Positions 11,759-20,836 of a stretch of DNA of 64,000 nt are shown here, piece after piece; position 1 is the stretch's first letter; each line of letters starts with the position of its first letter. The stretch spans positions 2,175,040 to 2,239,039 of the forward strand of contig NZ_OX373462.1 of assembly GCF_947331815.1 (NCBI RefSeq), in the 5' to 3' direction. Origin of the DNA: Cyanobacterium sp. uoEpiScrs1 (GTDB lineage: Bacteria; Cyanobacteriota; Cyanobacteriia; Cyanobacteriales; Microcystaceae). The notes under the pieces were generated by a model. It was not told the DNA's origin. It worked only from the letters and a program-made list of their open reading frames with translations, and ran no database searches. The translations under genes were made by a program, and so were the position numbers.

Positions 11759-12817
11759 ATGGGTGAATTAGAGAAAATACCAGTCGGGATTATTGGAGCT
11801 TCAGGATACGGTGGTATACAACTGGTACGAATATTGCTAGAACATCCAAATGTAGATATTGTTTATCTTGGAGGGAGTGGAAGTGTAGGAAAGCCCTATG
11901 GGGATCTTTATCCTCATTTAGCCCATTGCGTTAATTTGAGTATAGAACCAATTGATATAGATTTAATAACTTCCCGTTGTAGAGTAGTATTTTTGGGACT
12001 TCCAAATGGACTGGCTTGCGAGCTAGTCCCCCAATTATTGAGAAAAGGCTGCAAAGTACTCGATCTTTCTGCAGACTACCGCTTTCGTAATTTAGGAACC
12101 TATAGTGCCTGGTACAACAAAGATCGTACTGATCACGAAACTGCAATTCAATCTGTCTATGGACTTCCTGAATTATATCAAGAAGAAATTAAATCTACTT
12201 CTTTGGTGGGATGTCCTGGGTGTTATCCTACAGCGAGTTTGATGGCTTTATCCCCCCTTCTAAAACAAGGCTTAATTCTTCCTGAAACCGCCATCATTGA
12301 TGCTAAGTCAGGAACGTCAGGGGGAGGACGTCAAGCTAAAACCCCTCTCTTGCTGGCAGAAGCAGAGGGATCATTTATGGCGTATGAAGTGGCTAGCCAT
12401 CGCCATACACCAGAAATAGAACAGATTTGTTCTGATTTAGCAGGTTATGAAGTTAAAGTCCAGTTTACCCCTCATTTACTCCCCATGGTTCGGGGTATTT
12501 TAGTAACGGTTTATGCATCTCTGCGAGATCCCGGTTTAGTTAGAGATGATATTCTAACCATTTATAGTGCATTTTACCGTTCTTTTCCCTTTGTAAAAAT
12601 TCTACCTCATGGTGTTTATCCTCAAACAAAATGGGCTTGGGGAACTAATCTTTGTTATATTGGAGTTGAAACAGATCCCCATACTGATCGCGTCATCGTT
12701 ATGTCTGCTATTGATAACCTCGTCAAGGGTCAAGCAGGACAAGCAGTACAGTGTTTGAATTTAATGATGGGTTGGGATCAAACTCTAGGATTGCCTCGAC
12801 TGTGTTTTTACCCCTAA
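11759..12817 (+). CDS. argC: N-acetyl-gamma-glutamyl-phosphate reductase
   Basis: ArgC reduces N-acetylglutamyl phosphate to the semialdehyde with NADPH, the third step of arginine synthesis. The 352-residue protein has the usual length. It shows the nucleotide-binding motif GASGYGG at residues 13-19, the active-site cysteine Cys155 in the PGCYPT motif, and the conserved KSGTSGGGR segment. The dimerisation part contains [10 protein letters not shown], with the family histidine. It stands alone on the chromosome, as arg genes usually do in cyanobacteria. Immediately downstream lies a dead amylase gene on the same strand. An intact argC implies that arginine synthesis has not been handed to the host. 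Confidence 0.96.
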   Translation: MGELEKIPVGIIGASGYGGIQLVRILLEHPNVDIVYLGGSGSVGKPYGDLYPHLAHCVNLSIEPIDIDLITSRCRVVFLGLPNGLACELVPQLLRKGCKVLDLSADYRFRNLGTYSAWYNKDRTDHETAIQSVYGLPELYQEEIKSTSLVGCPGCYPTASLMALSPLLKQGLILPETAIIDAKSGTSGGGRQAKTPLLLAEAEGSFMAYEVASHRHTPEIEQICSDLAGYEVKVQFTPHLLPMVRGILVTVYASLRDPGLVRDDILTIYSAFYRSFPFVKILPHGVYPQTKWAWGTNLCYIGVETDPHTDRVIVMSAIDNLVKGQAGQAVQCLNLMMGWDQTLGLPRLCFYP

Positions 12818-12866
12818 ATGAGAAACAAACAATAGCAACAATTGTAATTTCCCATTGATTTAAACT

Positions 12867-13660
12867 ATGTCGATTCATACTCCAGATTAGGTTAAAGATG
12901 CTATCTTTTACCGAATTTATCCTGATAGTTTTGCTAGAAAAGTTTTTTCCTATCAACAATGCTTACTAAGTACTTCTCTCGAAAACTAGGATGCCCCTCC
13001 GATTTTTCAAGAATATAAAGGGGGAATCTTTGAGGAGTTATCAATAAACTTGATTATTTATAGGATTTAGTTATTACTGCTTTATATTTAAATCCTATTT
13101 TTCAATCTGCCAGTAATCATCGTTATCATACACTACTATACGGTTGATCCTCTCTTAGGCGAAAATGAAGCCTTTGAAGAACTCTTAAAAGAGGTTCATA
13201 AACGTAACTTTAAAGTTATTCTTGATAGGGTTTTTAATCACGCCAGTTGGGGCTTTTTTTCTTTAACGATATATTCGAAGTAGGATGGTAATCTGCCTGT
13301 AAATTACCACTTCTGGAGCAATTATCGCGCCTTTATTAACTATTGCCGGAGGCAATAGTACTATGCTCAGATTATCGATATTACTACTATTTACTTTCCC
13401 AGTAACCCCTAATATATTTTATGGGGATAAGATTGGTTTATCTGTAGGTAATAAACCTGACTGTCGGTGAGGCTTTTTAAAAAAAGGGCAATAGGATCAG
13501 AAAGTTTCAAAAAGTTTTAAATTGTCGTCGTAAATCAATTAAGTTGCGTCATATTTATGAAGCTTTACTATTTGGAGAAGATAAGACTCTATGTACTAAA
13601 AAATAAGTTTACATTTTTGCTCGTATTTTATATGATTAAGTATTAATCATTGGAGTGAAT
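12867..13660 (+). pseudogene. Broken GH13 alpha-amylase / neopullulanase-like gene
   Basis: Fragments of a glycoside hydrolase family 13 enzyme can be read in order across shifting frames. An N-terminus (MSIHTPD, stop, VKDAIFYRIYPDSFARK) starts at 12867. A segment ending LILNPIF-like/SASNHRYH follows near 13100, then VDPLLGENEAFEELLKEVHK and KVILDRVFNHASWGFF near 13145-13255. Near 13420-13480 there is a YFMGIRL (intact YYGDEIGL) piece, and near 13610-13660 a terminal FTFARILYD piece. Multiple stops and frameshifts interrupt it, and the remnants span about 0.8 kb, short of a full enzyme of about 480-500 residues, so a large internal part (including the catalytic Asp region) is deleted. In life it would have degraded maltodextrins or glycogen. 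The branching enzyme glgB elsewhere in the window is intact. Confidence 0.88.
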
Positions 13661-13990
13661 AGTTATACAAAACCCCGATAAGTTTAACTCTCTTTAACTT
13701 TAATAACCCATTTAAATCTTCTGAACCAGATTACAGATTGTTCAATCAAAATAAATAAAAATAAAATAAACTTTAGCTTTTGTACAAGAAACCTGCACTA
13801 TTGACTAAACAGACACAGAAGGACAAATGAGGGAAAAGAGTTGTCCCAGCAGTTAACAAACGATACATATAATAGCTGATTAATCGTTAGGTGTCTGAAT
13901 CAGGATATATAAAAGGAAATATTTTACATAGAAAAGACCAGTAGGGAAGCAGGGAAGCTCGTGCCGTGTACTTAACCCTATTGGGGGATG
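13661..13990. other. Spacer after the amylase pseudogene
   Basis: About 330 bases separate the recognisable end of the dead amylase from the stop of the minus-strand J-like gene. I see no gene or structured element in it. Confidence 0.5.
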
Positions 13991-14896
13991 TCATGAGGAA
14001 AATCGTGATTTGAACCATTGTTGAACTAAGCCCAGTTTTTGAGAATTCCTCTTCTGACGCAATTGATACTCTCCATAAGCGCTATTAAGACGGGCTGTGA
14101 CATAATGAGCTAGAGGGTGTTGAGTTTGATCAGGATGCCAAAGACGAATTAAACTTTTATAGGTATGCTCAACTTGTAACGAAGTTGGAAAAGGATTAAG
14201 ATTAAAAACCTTCCACCAAGGGGATGACTCATCAAAGAAAGCATAGTTGAGAGGAAGAGGAGATTCACTTACAATAGGTTGCAACCGTATCCAAGGCATT
14301 CCATAAAATACCTGATAAATAGTCTTGAGTTTACTTAACCCTAAACTCTGGGTCGCTTGATGATGCCATTGTCGGAGTCCGTTGATAGTTTCTTGATTCC
14401 AGAAAGACTGATCTTCTTTAGCTAAAGACTCGAGGATAAGTTTGGAAGCTTTTTTAGGTTCAGGCAAACGCCATAACCAAAATAATTCTGGGACAGATTC
14501 AGTGGCAAGGGGAAAATTTTTCCATTCCCAATAATTAACCCCAGGTTTTGCTAGGCTTTGGCGGTAAAAAGTATACCACCCTTTTTCCCAAATACAGCTC
14601 AGAGGAGTCATTAGAGGACTAGCTAAAGGATATGCTTGTCCATGTAAAGAACTTTGGGGAGCATCTTCCAATAAACAAGTCAAAGGAGTCATTAGAGAAC
14701 TAGCTAAAGGATATGCTTGTCCACGTAAAGAACTTTGGGGAGCATCTTCCAACAAACAAGTTAGTCGTCTAAATTGGAAATTAAGATTTTCAGTCGGGGG
14801 CTTAGGCGGAGATAATAGCCAACATATCCCACAGAAAATAAAAATGAAAAGCAACAAACTTTGGAATACATTTCCAATAGAAGTTAAAAAATTCAT
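13991..14896 (-). CDS. Membrane-anchored J-domain-like protein with internal duplication
   Basis: The 301-residue protein starts with a hydrophobic segment (residues 8-28) that should anchor it in a membrane. Residues 44-98 hold two nearly identical 27-residue units (TCLLEDAPQSSL...MTPL). The C-terminal part (about 227-280) resembles a J domain: WWKVFNLNPF, then helix YKSLIRLWHPDQ with His254-Pro255-Asp256, then LNSAYGEYQ. J domains stimulate DnaK ATPase, and the HPD motif is the essential contact, so this may be a DnaK co-chaperone or a J-like protein of the thylakoid or plasma membrane. The middle region is unknown to me. It is flanked by the amylase relic and by crtH on the other strand. 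Confidence 0.75.
   Translation of the reverse strand: MNFLTSIGNVFQSLLLFIFIFCGICWLLSPPKPPTENLNFQFRRLTCLLEDAPQSSLRGQAYPLASSLMTPLTCLLEDAPQSSLHGQAYPLASPLMTPLSCIWEKGWYTFYRQSLAKPGVNYWEWKNFPLATESVPELFWLWRLPEPKKASKLILESLAKEDQSFWNQETINGLRQWHHQATQSLGLSKLKTIYQVFYGMPWIRLQPIVSESPLPLNYAFFDESSPWWKVFNLNPFPTSLQVEHTYKSLIRLWHPDQTQHPLAHYVTARLNSAYGEYQLRQKRNSQKLGLVQQWFKSRFSS
14603..14764 (-). repeat. Two-copy 81-bp tandem repeat inside the J-like gene
   Basis: Units 14603-14683 and 14684-14764 differ at only a few bases and keep the reading frame (27 codons each). The second and first protein copies differ at two residues (Arg/His and Ser/Pro). Such near identity in fast-evolving AT-rich DNA means the duplication is recent. 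Confidence 0.92.
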
Positions 14897-15276
14897 GATC
14901 AGGTAGTTAACAACCTTTAACTCACGTCAATAAAGTGAGTAGAGAATATCCTTAAATATATATCATGTTTAACTTTGGAAAAATATTAAAGATATGATTA
15001 AAAAAATTACGAAATATTAACCATAAAGTAAATTGTTATTTCCATTTCTGATAAGAATCTTTAACCTCAATTTTATTAATCATTATTGATGATTCTTCCT
15101 TAGACAACTAAAGGTTAAGATCTATAGATATCTTCGATAATAGACCTAAACTTGGTATAGAATGGAATCACTATTTATTTGTATATAAAAAGTCTAATTC
15201 ATTTACTTTTCAAGCTTATCTTGTAAATAGATAAACTTGAAAAGTAAATGAGTTATTGTCGTCGCTGAGGGTATAA
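14897..15276. other. Intergenic region between the J-like gene and crtH
   Basis: The two genes diverge, so both promoters should lie in these 380 bases. Apart from the hairpin at 15197-15253 in the crtH leader I see no other structure. Confidence 0.6.
15197..15253. promoter_or_regulatory. Long hairpin in the crtH leader
   Basis: Arms 15199-15214 and 15236-15251 are perfectly complementary (16 bp). After one C/A mismatch the stem continues for six more pairs, closing a 7-base loop at 15222-15228. It ends about 24 bases before the crtH ATG, so it is probably part of the crtH transcript leader. It could restrict ribosome access or end readthrough transcription; neither is shown. Confidence 0.6.
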
Positions 15277-16821
15277 ATGATCACACAAAACGAGTCTTTA
15301 ACTAAAGTATCTACAAGCAGTAGAAAGACTCTAGACTATGATGTCATTGTGATTGGTTCAGGAATTGGAGGATTAGTTGCTGCTACTCAATTAGCAGCCA
15401 AGGGAGCAGAAGTACTAGTACTAGAACGGTATTTAATTCCTGGAGGAAGTGCTGGATATTTTGAACGGAAAGGATATCGTTTTGACGTAGGTGCGTCTAT
15501 GATTTTTGGATTGGGTGAAGAAGGTACAACTAACTTGCTTACACGTGCCCTAGAAGCTGTTGACGTTAGTATAGAAACAATTGAGGATCCTGTACAGATA
15601 CATTATCATCTACCTCAAGGGTTGGATTTAAAAGTTTATCGAAACTATGATCAATTTATAAAAGAATTAATCACTAAATTTCCGCAAGAAAAAGTGGGAA
15701 TTCGTCGTTTTTACGATGAATTTTGGAAAATATTTAACTGTCTCAATGCAATAGAATTACTGTCTTTAGAAGAACCTCGCTACTTAACAAAAATCTTTTT
15801 TCAAAATCCTAGGGCTTGTTTAGAATTAATTAAATATTTACCGCGTAATGTAGGGGGAATTGCCAAACGCTACATAAGTGATTTTCAACTATTGAACTTC
15901 ATTGATATGGAATGTTACTGTTGGTCAGTGGTTCGGTCTAATCTCACCCCGATGATTAATGCAGGGATGGTATTTTCTGACCGTCATTATGGAGGGATTA
16001 ATTATCCCAAAGGGGGAGTCGGACAGATTGCCCAGAAATTAGTAGAAGGGTTTGAAAAAATGGGAGGAAAAGTTCAGTATAAGGCTAGAGTAACCAAAAT
16101 TTTGCTAAAAAAAGGGGAGGCAATCGGCGTAGAATTAGCCAGTGGACAACAATATTTTGCTAAGCGTATTATTTCTAATGCCACTCGTTGGGATACCTTT
16201 GAAAAATTATTAGCCCATGAAGTAATGCCGGCTAAGGAAAAACGATGGAGAAATCGTTATAAAAAATCTCCTAGTTTCTTGAGTTTACATTTAGGAGTTA
16301 AGGCTAACTTATTGTCTTCTAAGACTGAATGTCACCATATTTTGTTGGAAAATTGGGACAAGATGGAAGTTGAACAAGGTACGATTTTTGTCTCTATTCC
16401 TACGCTTCTTGATCCAAGTTTAGCCCCTCGTGATCGTCATATTATCCACACTTTTACCCCAAGCTGGATTAAAGAGTGGCAAGGACTTTCTACGAGAGAA
16501 TACAAAAAACAAAAAGAAAGAGCCACTAATAACTTAATTGAAAGGTTAGAAGCGATTTTTCCAGGTTTAACACTAGCCATAGACTACCAAGAAGTGGGGA
16601 CTCCCCGTACTCATAGACGGTTTTTAGGACGAGATGACGGAACCTATGGACCCATTCCAAAGCAGAAGTTGGCAGGGTTATTGGGAATGCCTTTTAATAA
16701 AACGGAGGTTCCTGGACTTTATTGTGTAGGAGACAGCACTTTTCCTGGACAAGGGCTAAATGCAGTTGCCTTTTCGGGATTTGCTTGTAGCCATCATATT
16801 GCTGTTGATTTAGATTTGTAA
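15277..16821 (+). CDS. crtH: Carotenoid cis-trans isomerase (CRTISO/CrtH)
   Basis: CrtH converts poly-cis-lycopene (prolycopene) to all-trans lycopene using reduced FAD, in carotenoid synthesis. The 514-residue protein has the expected length (Synechocystis CrtH is about 501). The FAD dinucleotide motif is GSGIGG at residues 27-32 in YDVIVIGSGIGGLVAATQLA. It is followed by LERYLIPGGSAGYFERKGY, and the C-terminal signature near the end reads GLYCVGDSTFPGQGLNAVAF. These together mark CrtISO rather than phytoene desaturase CrtI or CrtP. The enzyme matters most where light cannot isomerise carotenes. It is a single gene with a hairpin in its leader. Confidence 0.93.
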   Translation: MITQNESLTKVSTSSRKTLDYDVIVIGSGIGGLVAATQLAAKGAEVLVLERYLIPGGSAGYFERKGYRFDVGASMIFGLGEEGTTNLLTRALEAVDVSIETIEDPVQIHYHLPQGLDLKVYRNYDQFIKELITKFPQEKVGIRRFYDEFWKIFNCLNAIELLSLEEPRYLTKIFFQNPRACLELIKYLPRNVGGIAKRYISDFQLLNFIDMECYCWSVVRSNLTPMINAGMVFSDRHYGGINYPKGGVGQIAQKLVEGFEKMGGKVQYKARVTKILLKKGEAIGVELASGQQYFAKRIISNATRWDTFEKLLAHEVMPAKEKRWRNRYKKSPSFLSLHLGVKANLLSSKTECHHILLENWDKMEVEQGTIFVSIPTLLDPSLAPRDRHIIHTFTPSWIKEWQGLSTREYKKQKERATNNLIERLEAIFPGLTLAIDYQEVGTPRTHRRFLGRDDGTYGPIPKQKLAGLLGMPFNKTEVPGLYCVGDSTFPGQGLNAVAFSGFACSHHIAVDLDL

Positions 16822-17195
16822 TATATTTCTATATTTGGTCATGAGCATGATCAAAGTATGAATGTAATTGAATACAACTGAAAATTTATCAGCAGAGCAG
16901 ATATTTAATTAAAATGAATGGAGTAAAAATTATTTAAAGTCATCAATTACTCGTTAGTCAATGGCAAACATTGATTTATTACATTAACAATAGAAAATCA
17001 AACTATAAAACATTAGCTCTATTATTATTCAACTTATCAAGTAGTAACTATTCTAGTTTGTTATCCTATTTACTAGGAGTACACCTCAAGCCTCTCAAGA
17101 TATTCTATTATGCTTAAAAATCTTGGATAAACAAACTAACTAAAATACTTAAACTGAGAATAATCACTCGTTTCTTTATGAGGAAGTAATAAAAG

Positions 17196-17224
17196 AAGTA
17201 ATTACTATTGAATAGTAATTACTT
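17196..17224. repeat. 14-bp palindromic repeat
   Basis: Bases 17196-17209 are the reverse complement of 17211-17224 with a single base between, so it is an almost perfect palindrome. It could form a cruciform or a hairpin with a tight loop. Confidence 0.75.
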
Positions 17225-17559
17225 ACAGTTGATTTATTTAAAATAATCTATTGTTATTTATTTATATGATTCGATAAGTTAATTATTAACTGATAATACA
17301 AAAATTGCAATAATATATTAAAAATGGTAAGCACTCAATTTAATAAAACAAAAAATAGGAGTTTGATTTTAACTTTATAAATAAACATTAATATTTTATA
17401 AAAGTAAGCGATTTAACAACAAACTTAGATATTTATTAAGTATAAAAAATAAGTTTTTATATAGTTTTAAAAAAATAAAAACTATATAAAAGTACTTTAG
17501 AATATAATTGATTTACTAAAATCAAACCGATATTTTTGGCATAAATTATTGTTTTTTGG

Positions 17560-17619
17560 GTAAATGTAAGCTTTTAATCTCTATTTATAGATAAATAGAG
17601 ATTAAAAGCTTATATTTAC
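17560..17619. repeat. Near-perfect 60-base palindrome, 29-bp arms
   Basis: Arms 17560-17588 and 17591-17619 pair along their whole length with one G.T wobble (17566 with 17613) and two bases between them. It lies about 165 bases upstream of the ABC1 kinase start. This is the longest inverted repeat I found in the window. Palindromes with nearly no spacer are normally unstable during replication, so its persistence is notable. Confidence 0.9.
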
Positions 17620-17784
17620 ATCTACTTTACTAAATTAGAGTGGTCATGTACTAAGAATAAGTAGGATAGTTACTTGATTACATAATTTAAAGAACTTATT
17701 GACTAATAGGTGATCTTGAATACAGTATAATTACTGTAGGATTAACAATTTTCGACCACTACTTAATAGCTATCCTCAAGTTTT

Positions 17785-19473
17785 ATGCTTACCCAAAAGG
17801 TATTGTCTAAATCACCACGTTGGCAACGATCTAAACTTTCTCCTATAATGCGCCAATGGGAAATTTTTGGAGTTAGTTTTAAATTTTTTCTAGGGTTAGG
17901 GTGGGATAAACTAATTAAGAAGAATTCATCTAAACGTAGACACAAACGGGCAAGATGGTTAGTTAAGAATTTGTTAGAATTAGGTCCAACATTTATTAAA
18001 ATCGGTCAATCTCTTTCTACTCGTGTTGATCTTATTCCTTTTGAATATATTCAAGAATTGAGTCAATTACAAGATCGGGTTCCTCCTTTTAATTCAGATG
18101 AAGCAATCAACGTGATAGAAACTGAACTAGGTAAGACAATTGATGAGTTATTTAAGAACTTTGAATCAATCCCTCTAGCCTCAGCCAGTTTAGGACAAGT
18201 TCATCGTGCCCAATTATATACAGGGCAAGAAGTTATTGTTAAAGTTCAACGGACTGGATTAGAGAAAATTTTTAATTTAGATTTTGAAGTATTACATCGT
18301 TTAATTCGTTTACTTAACCGCTATCTTTCTAATTTTAGACAATATCAGCTTGAAACAATTTACAAAGAGTTTTTTGAGCTTTTATTCCAAGAAATAGATT
18401 ATATTCATGAAGGCAAAAATGCAGAGAGATTTAAAAAAAATTTTAGACAATACTCGCAAATTAAAGTTCCCAAAGTTTATTGGAGATATACAACTAAAAA
18501 AATATTAGTATTAGAATATCTCCCGGGAATTAAAGTAGATAAACCTAACAGTTTAAAGGATAATGGAATTGATTTAGATAGTATCATTCAACTAGGAATC
18601 TGTTCCTATTTGAAACAGTTGTTAATTGATGGTTTTTTTCAATCCGATCCTCATCCTGGAAATATGGCTGTAAGTAAAAAAGGGGAGCTAATCTTCTATG
18701 ATTTTGGCACTATGGCGGAAGTCAAATTGATGGACAAAGAACAAATGAACCAAGCCTTTTTTGCTGTTTTAACAAGAGATACAGATAAAGTTGTCGAAAC
18801 TCTAGTCTATATGGGGTTAATTGAACCCTTGAAAGATATGAGTCCTATCAAACGAATTGTTGGATTCGTTTTGGAAAATTTTCGAGATAAACCAGTAGAT
18901 ATTAAAGCATTTGAAGCTATTAGTAATGAAGTATATTTAATGTTTAAAAAACAACCCTTTCGGTTGCCTCCTCAAATGACATTTGTTATTAAATCTTTAA
19001 CAACTCTCGACGGTATTGCTCGCACACTAGATCCTCAATATAATTTGTTAGTAGCAAGCCGACCTTTTGTTAAAAAAATTGCACTAAGTAATCGACAAGG
19101 ACTAGTTCTTGGTGCCGCAGCTCAACAAACAAGAGCCTTTATCAAAAAAACTTGGCAAAACCCAAATTCAACTAATCGATTAATGAGAAAGCTAGTCCAA
19201 AAAATCGATCAAGGAGAACTTCAACTTAGTCTTTATTCTCTAGAAAATAAAAGAAACTTTAAACTTATTAGGTTAGGAATTAAATGCTTGATTTATACGT
19301 GTTTAACAGGATTTACTTTGTTACTAACTCTCCTACTAATTACCACAACATATTTTAAATTTGCTATAATCGGTTTTGGATTATCCGGACTATTTAGCTT
19401 GTTTTTGTTACATTCTATAATTGTTTTGATGAATCAGGAAAGAAAAAATAATTCCTTTGATAAAAAAAGTTAA
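17785..19473 (+). CDS. ABC1 / UbiB-family atypical kinase (AarF domain)
   Basis: ABC1/UbiB proteins are atypical kinases or ATPases linked to isoprenoid-quinone synthesis and, in cyanobacteria and plastids, to lipid bodies and thylakoid prenyl lipids. The 562-residue protein shows the family motifs in order: KxGQ at Lys72-Gln75 (FIKIGQSLSTR), the alanine-rich nucleotide loop ASASLGQVHRA from residue 132, the VKVQ lysine near 153, the catalytic-loop SDPHPGNM and the metal-binding YDFGTM. Two hydrophobic segments close the C-terminus (about 505-550), typical of membrane-attached members. The next gene converges on it. Which of the several cyanobacterial paralogues it is cannot be decided by eye. 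Confidence 0.93.
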   Translation: MLTQKVLSKSPRWQRSKLSPIMRQWEIFGVSFKFFLGLGWDKLIKKNSSKRRHKRARWLVKNLLELGPTFIKIGQSLSTRVDLIPFEYIQELSQLQDRVPPFNSDEAINVIETELGKTIDELFKNFESIPLASASLGQVHRAQLYTGQEVIVKVQRTGLEKIFNLDFEVLHRLIRLLNRYLSNFRQYQLETIYKEFFELLFQEIDYIHEGKNAERFKKNFRQYSQIKVPKVYWRYTTKKILVLEYLPGIKVDKPNSLKDNGIDLDSIIQLGICSYLKQLLIDGFFQSDPHPGNMAVSKKGELIFYDFGTMAEVKLMDKEQMNQAFFAVLTRDTDKVVETLVYMGLIEPLKDMSPIKRIVGFVLENFRDKPVDIKAFEAISNEVYLMFKKQPFRLPPQMTFVIKSLTTLDGIARTLDPQYNLLVASRPFVKKIALSNRQGLVLGAAAQQTRAFIKKTWQNPNSTNRLMRKLVQKIDQGELQLSLYSLENKRNFKLIRLGIKCLIYTCLTGFTLLLTLLLITTTYFKFAIIGFGLSGLFSLFLLHSIIVLMNQERKNNSFDKKS

Positions 19474-19497
19474 CCCATCAACTTTTTCTTTTTTTGT
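19464..19497 (+). terminator. Intrinsic terminator of the ABC1 kinase gene
   Basis: Overlapping the end of the kinase gene, the 8-bp arms 19464-19471 and 19480-19487 pair around an 8-base loop and are followed by a long T-rich run on the plus strand. The preceding A-run could make it work weakly in the opposite direction, for the converging gene. Confidence 0.6.
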
Positions 19498-19516
19498 TCT
19501 TTATATAGAAAAAGAA

Positions 19517-20611
19517 TTATTCATGCCAACTAGAACGCCAGGCAGTCTCGGCCTCCACTTTTGTATATTCCTGCTGTACTTGACGATAACTTTGGTGTAT
19601 TTTTTTTAACTTTTCTAAAAACTTGCGAATCTCTTTACGTTTTAGACTTAAAGTCGCATTAGCAAAGACAATTTCTGATAGTTGTAACTGAATAGCAGAA
19701 AATCTAGTAACTTCTGATTCAGATTCTTCTTCTTTCTCTTTTTTTTCTCGATTAGTCTCTACCAAAAAATTAATAATGTTAGGTGTTCTTCCTGCAGATA
19801 ATTCTCCTTCTTCAGCTTTGAAAGCCATTTCTAATAACTGAGGAGGCAAATTGGAAGGGATAATTTGAGATTGTTGCAAATAATTATTAGCTTTTTGAGA
19901 AAGACTTTCTAAAGTACTATTAATTCTCTGTTCTATTGTTTTACACCAGTTCACCAACTCTGCAGGATTTTCAATTGTTAGAATTTTAGATTCTAAATCT
20001 ACTTCTGAATTATCTATCTTGTCTGAATTATCTATCTTATCTGAATTATCTATCTTATCTGAATTATCTATCTTGTCTGAATTATCTATCTTATCTGAAT
20101 TATCTATCTTATCTGAATTATCTATCTTATCTGAATTATCTATCTTATCTGAATTATCTATCTTATCTGAATTATCTATCTTATCTGAATTATCTATCTT
20201 ATCTGAATTATCTATCTTATCTGAATTATCTATCTTATCTGAATTATCTATCTTATCTGAATTATCTATCTCATCTGAATTATCTTCCAACTCGGATAAT
20301 TGGTAAACTATTTGCTCTGGAACAGTAGAAGTGGGTTTTAAATAAAATAAAAGTTGGTCTTGAACCCCTTGACCTAATTGACGTAAACTGTTTTGTAACT
20401 TCTCTCTTTTACTAAAAGTTAACTTTAAAAATTGTTTAGGATAAATTTGAGTACAAATATGATAACAGGCTAAGATCAATTGTTGTTGAACTGATTGACT
20501 TAAAGATTCCAGGTAATCAATATAAAGTCGATTTAATTCAAGTGCAAGTTCCTTGGTTTTATTTTCAATAACTGTCATATCCTGTCGAAGTTGTTGGAGA
20601 GATTTAGCCAT
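19517..20611 (-). CDS. Cyanobacterial helical protein with hexapeptide NSDKID tandem repeat
   Basis: The 364-residue protein has a helical N-terminal part (about 1-105, from MAKSLQQLRQDM), a central repeat in which the six-residue unit NSDKID occurs 15 times with one variant (NSDEID), and a helical, partly coiled-coil C-terminal part (from about 205) ending YTKVEAETAWRSSWHE. The repeat is highly charged and probably disordered. I do not recognise the outer domains as a characterised family; they look like a conserved cyanobacterial protein whose central linker has expanded. It converges with the ABC1 kinase gene, and lies on the same strand as rpsB-tsf but past a terminator. Function unknown. 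Confidence 0.75.
   Translation of the reverse strand: MAKSLQQLRQDMTVIENKTKELALELNRLYIDYLESLSQSVQQQLILACYHICTQIYPKQFLKLTFSKREKLQNSLRQLGQGVQDQLLFYLKPTSTVPEQIVYQLSELEDNSDEIDNSDKIDNSDKIDNSDKIDNSDKIDNSDKIDNSDKIDNSDKIDNSDKIDNSDKIDNSDKIDNSDKIDNSDKIDNSDKIDNSDKIDNSEVDLESKILTIENPAELVNWCKTIEQRINSTLESLSQKANNYLQQSQIIPSNLPPQLLEMAFKAEEGELSAGRTPNIINFLVETNREKKEKEEESESEVTRFSAIQLQLSEIVFANATLSLKRKEIRKFLEKLKKIHQSYRQVQQEYTKVEAETAWRSSWHE
20004..20285 (-). repeat. 18-bp coding minisatellite, about 15.7 copies
   Basis: An 18-base unit (on the plus strand tctgaattatctatctta) repeats head to tail from 20004, with 15 full periods and a partial sixteenth. Units differ almost only at one position (A or G before the next tct) and at the last copy. 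Because 18 is a multiple of three, gains and losses keep the frame. It is a classic substrate for replication slippage. Confidence 0.96.
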
Positions 20612-20678
20612 AATTTAATATCGATTGAGATAACTTTCTAACTAACAGTTTACTTAGTAGATTGATAATTAATATCAA

Positions 20679-20719
20679 AAAGGCAAAAGTATAGCAATAC
20701 AGCTCTTTCTTTTGCCTTT
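20679..20719 (-). terminator. Intrinsic terminator downstream of tsf
   Basis: The 11-bp arms 20679-20689 and 20709-20719 pair perfectly. Read on the minus strand, the stem is followed by a short T-run. It lies about 118 bases after the tsf stop and before the repeat-protein gene, where the rpsB-tsf transcript should end. Confidence 0.6.
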
Positions 20720-20836
20720 GACATAGAATCTATACAAGAAAAAGAGTATCTTTTCTATTCTCTTGTTTGCAGAGAACCGTCGAGATATTCTAGCTTTAGA
20801 AGCTTTAGCTTAAAAGGAAACTCCTTCAACTTCAAC

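Larger units (their letters stand above)
16822..17784. other. Hairpin-rich AT spacer between crtH and the ABC1 kinase gene
   Basis: No gene is supported. The spacer holds at least three palindromic elements: 17196-17224, a 10-bp stem at 17459-17468/17478-17487, and the very long 17560-17619 element. It is the densest hairpin cluster in the window. Confidence 0.65.

Noticed and set aside
20004..20285. Regular short repeats suggesting a CRISPR array
   Set aside because: Units are 18 bp and directly adjacent with no spacers, and they are in frame in a protein gene; this is a minisatellite.
20019..20306. Plus-strand open frame of Ser-Glu-Leu-Ser-Ile-Leu repeats
   Set aside because: It is the complementary-strand shadow of the 18-bp minisatellite, with no domain outside the repeat.
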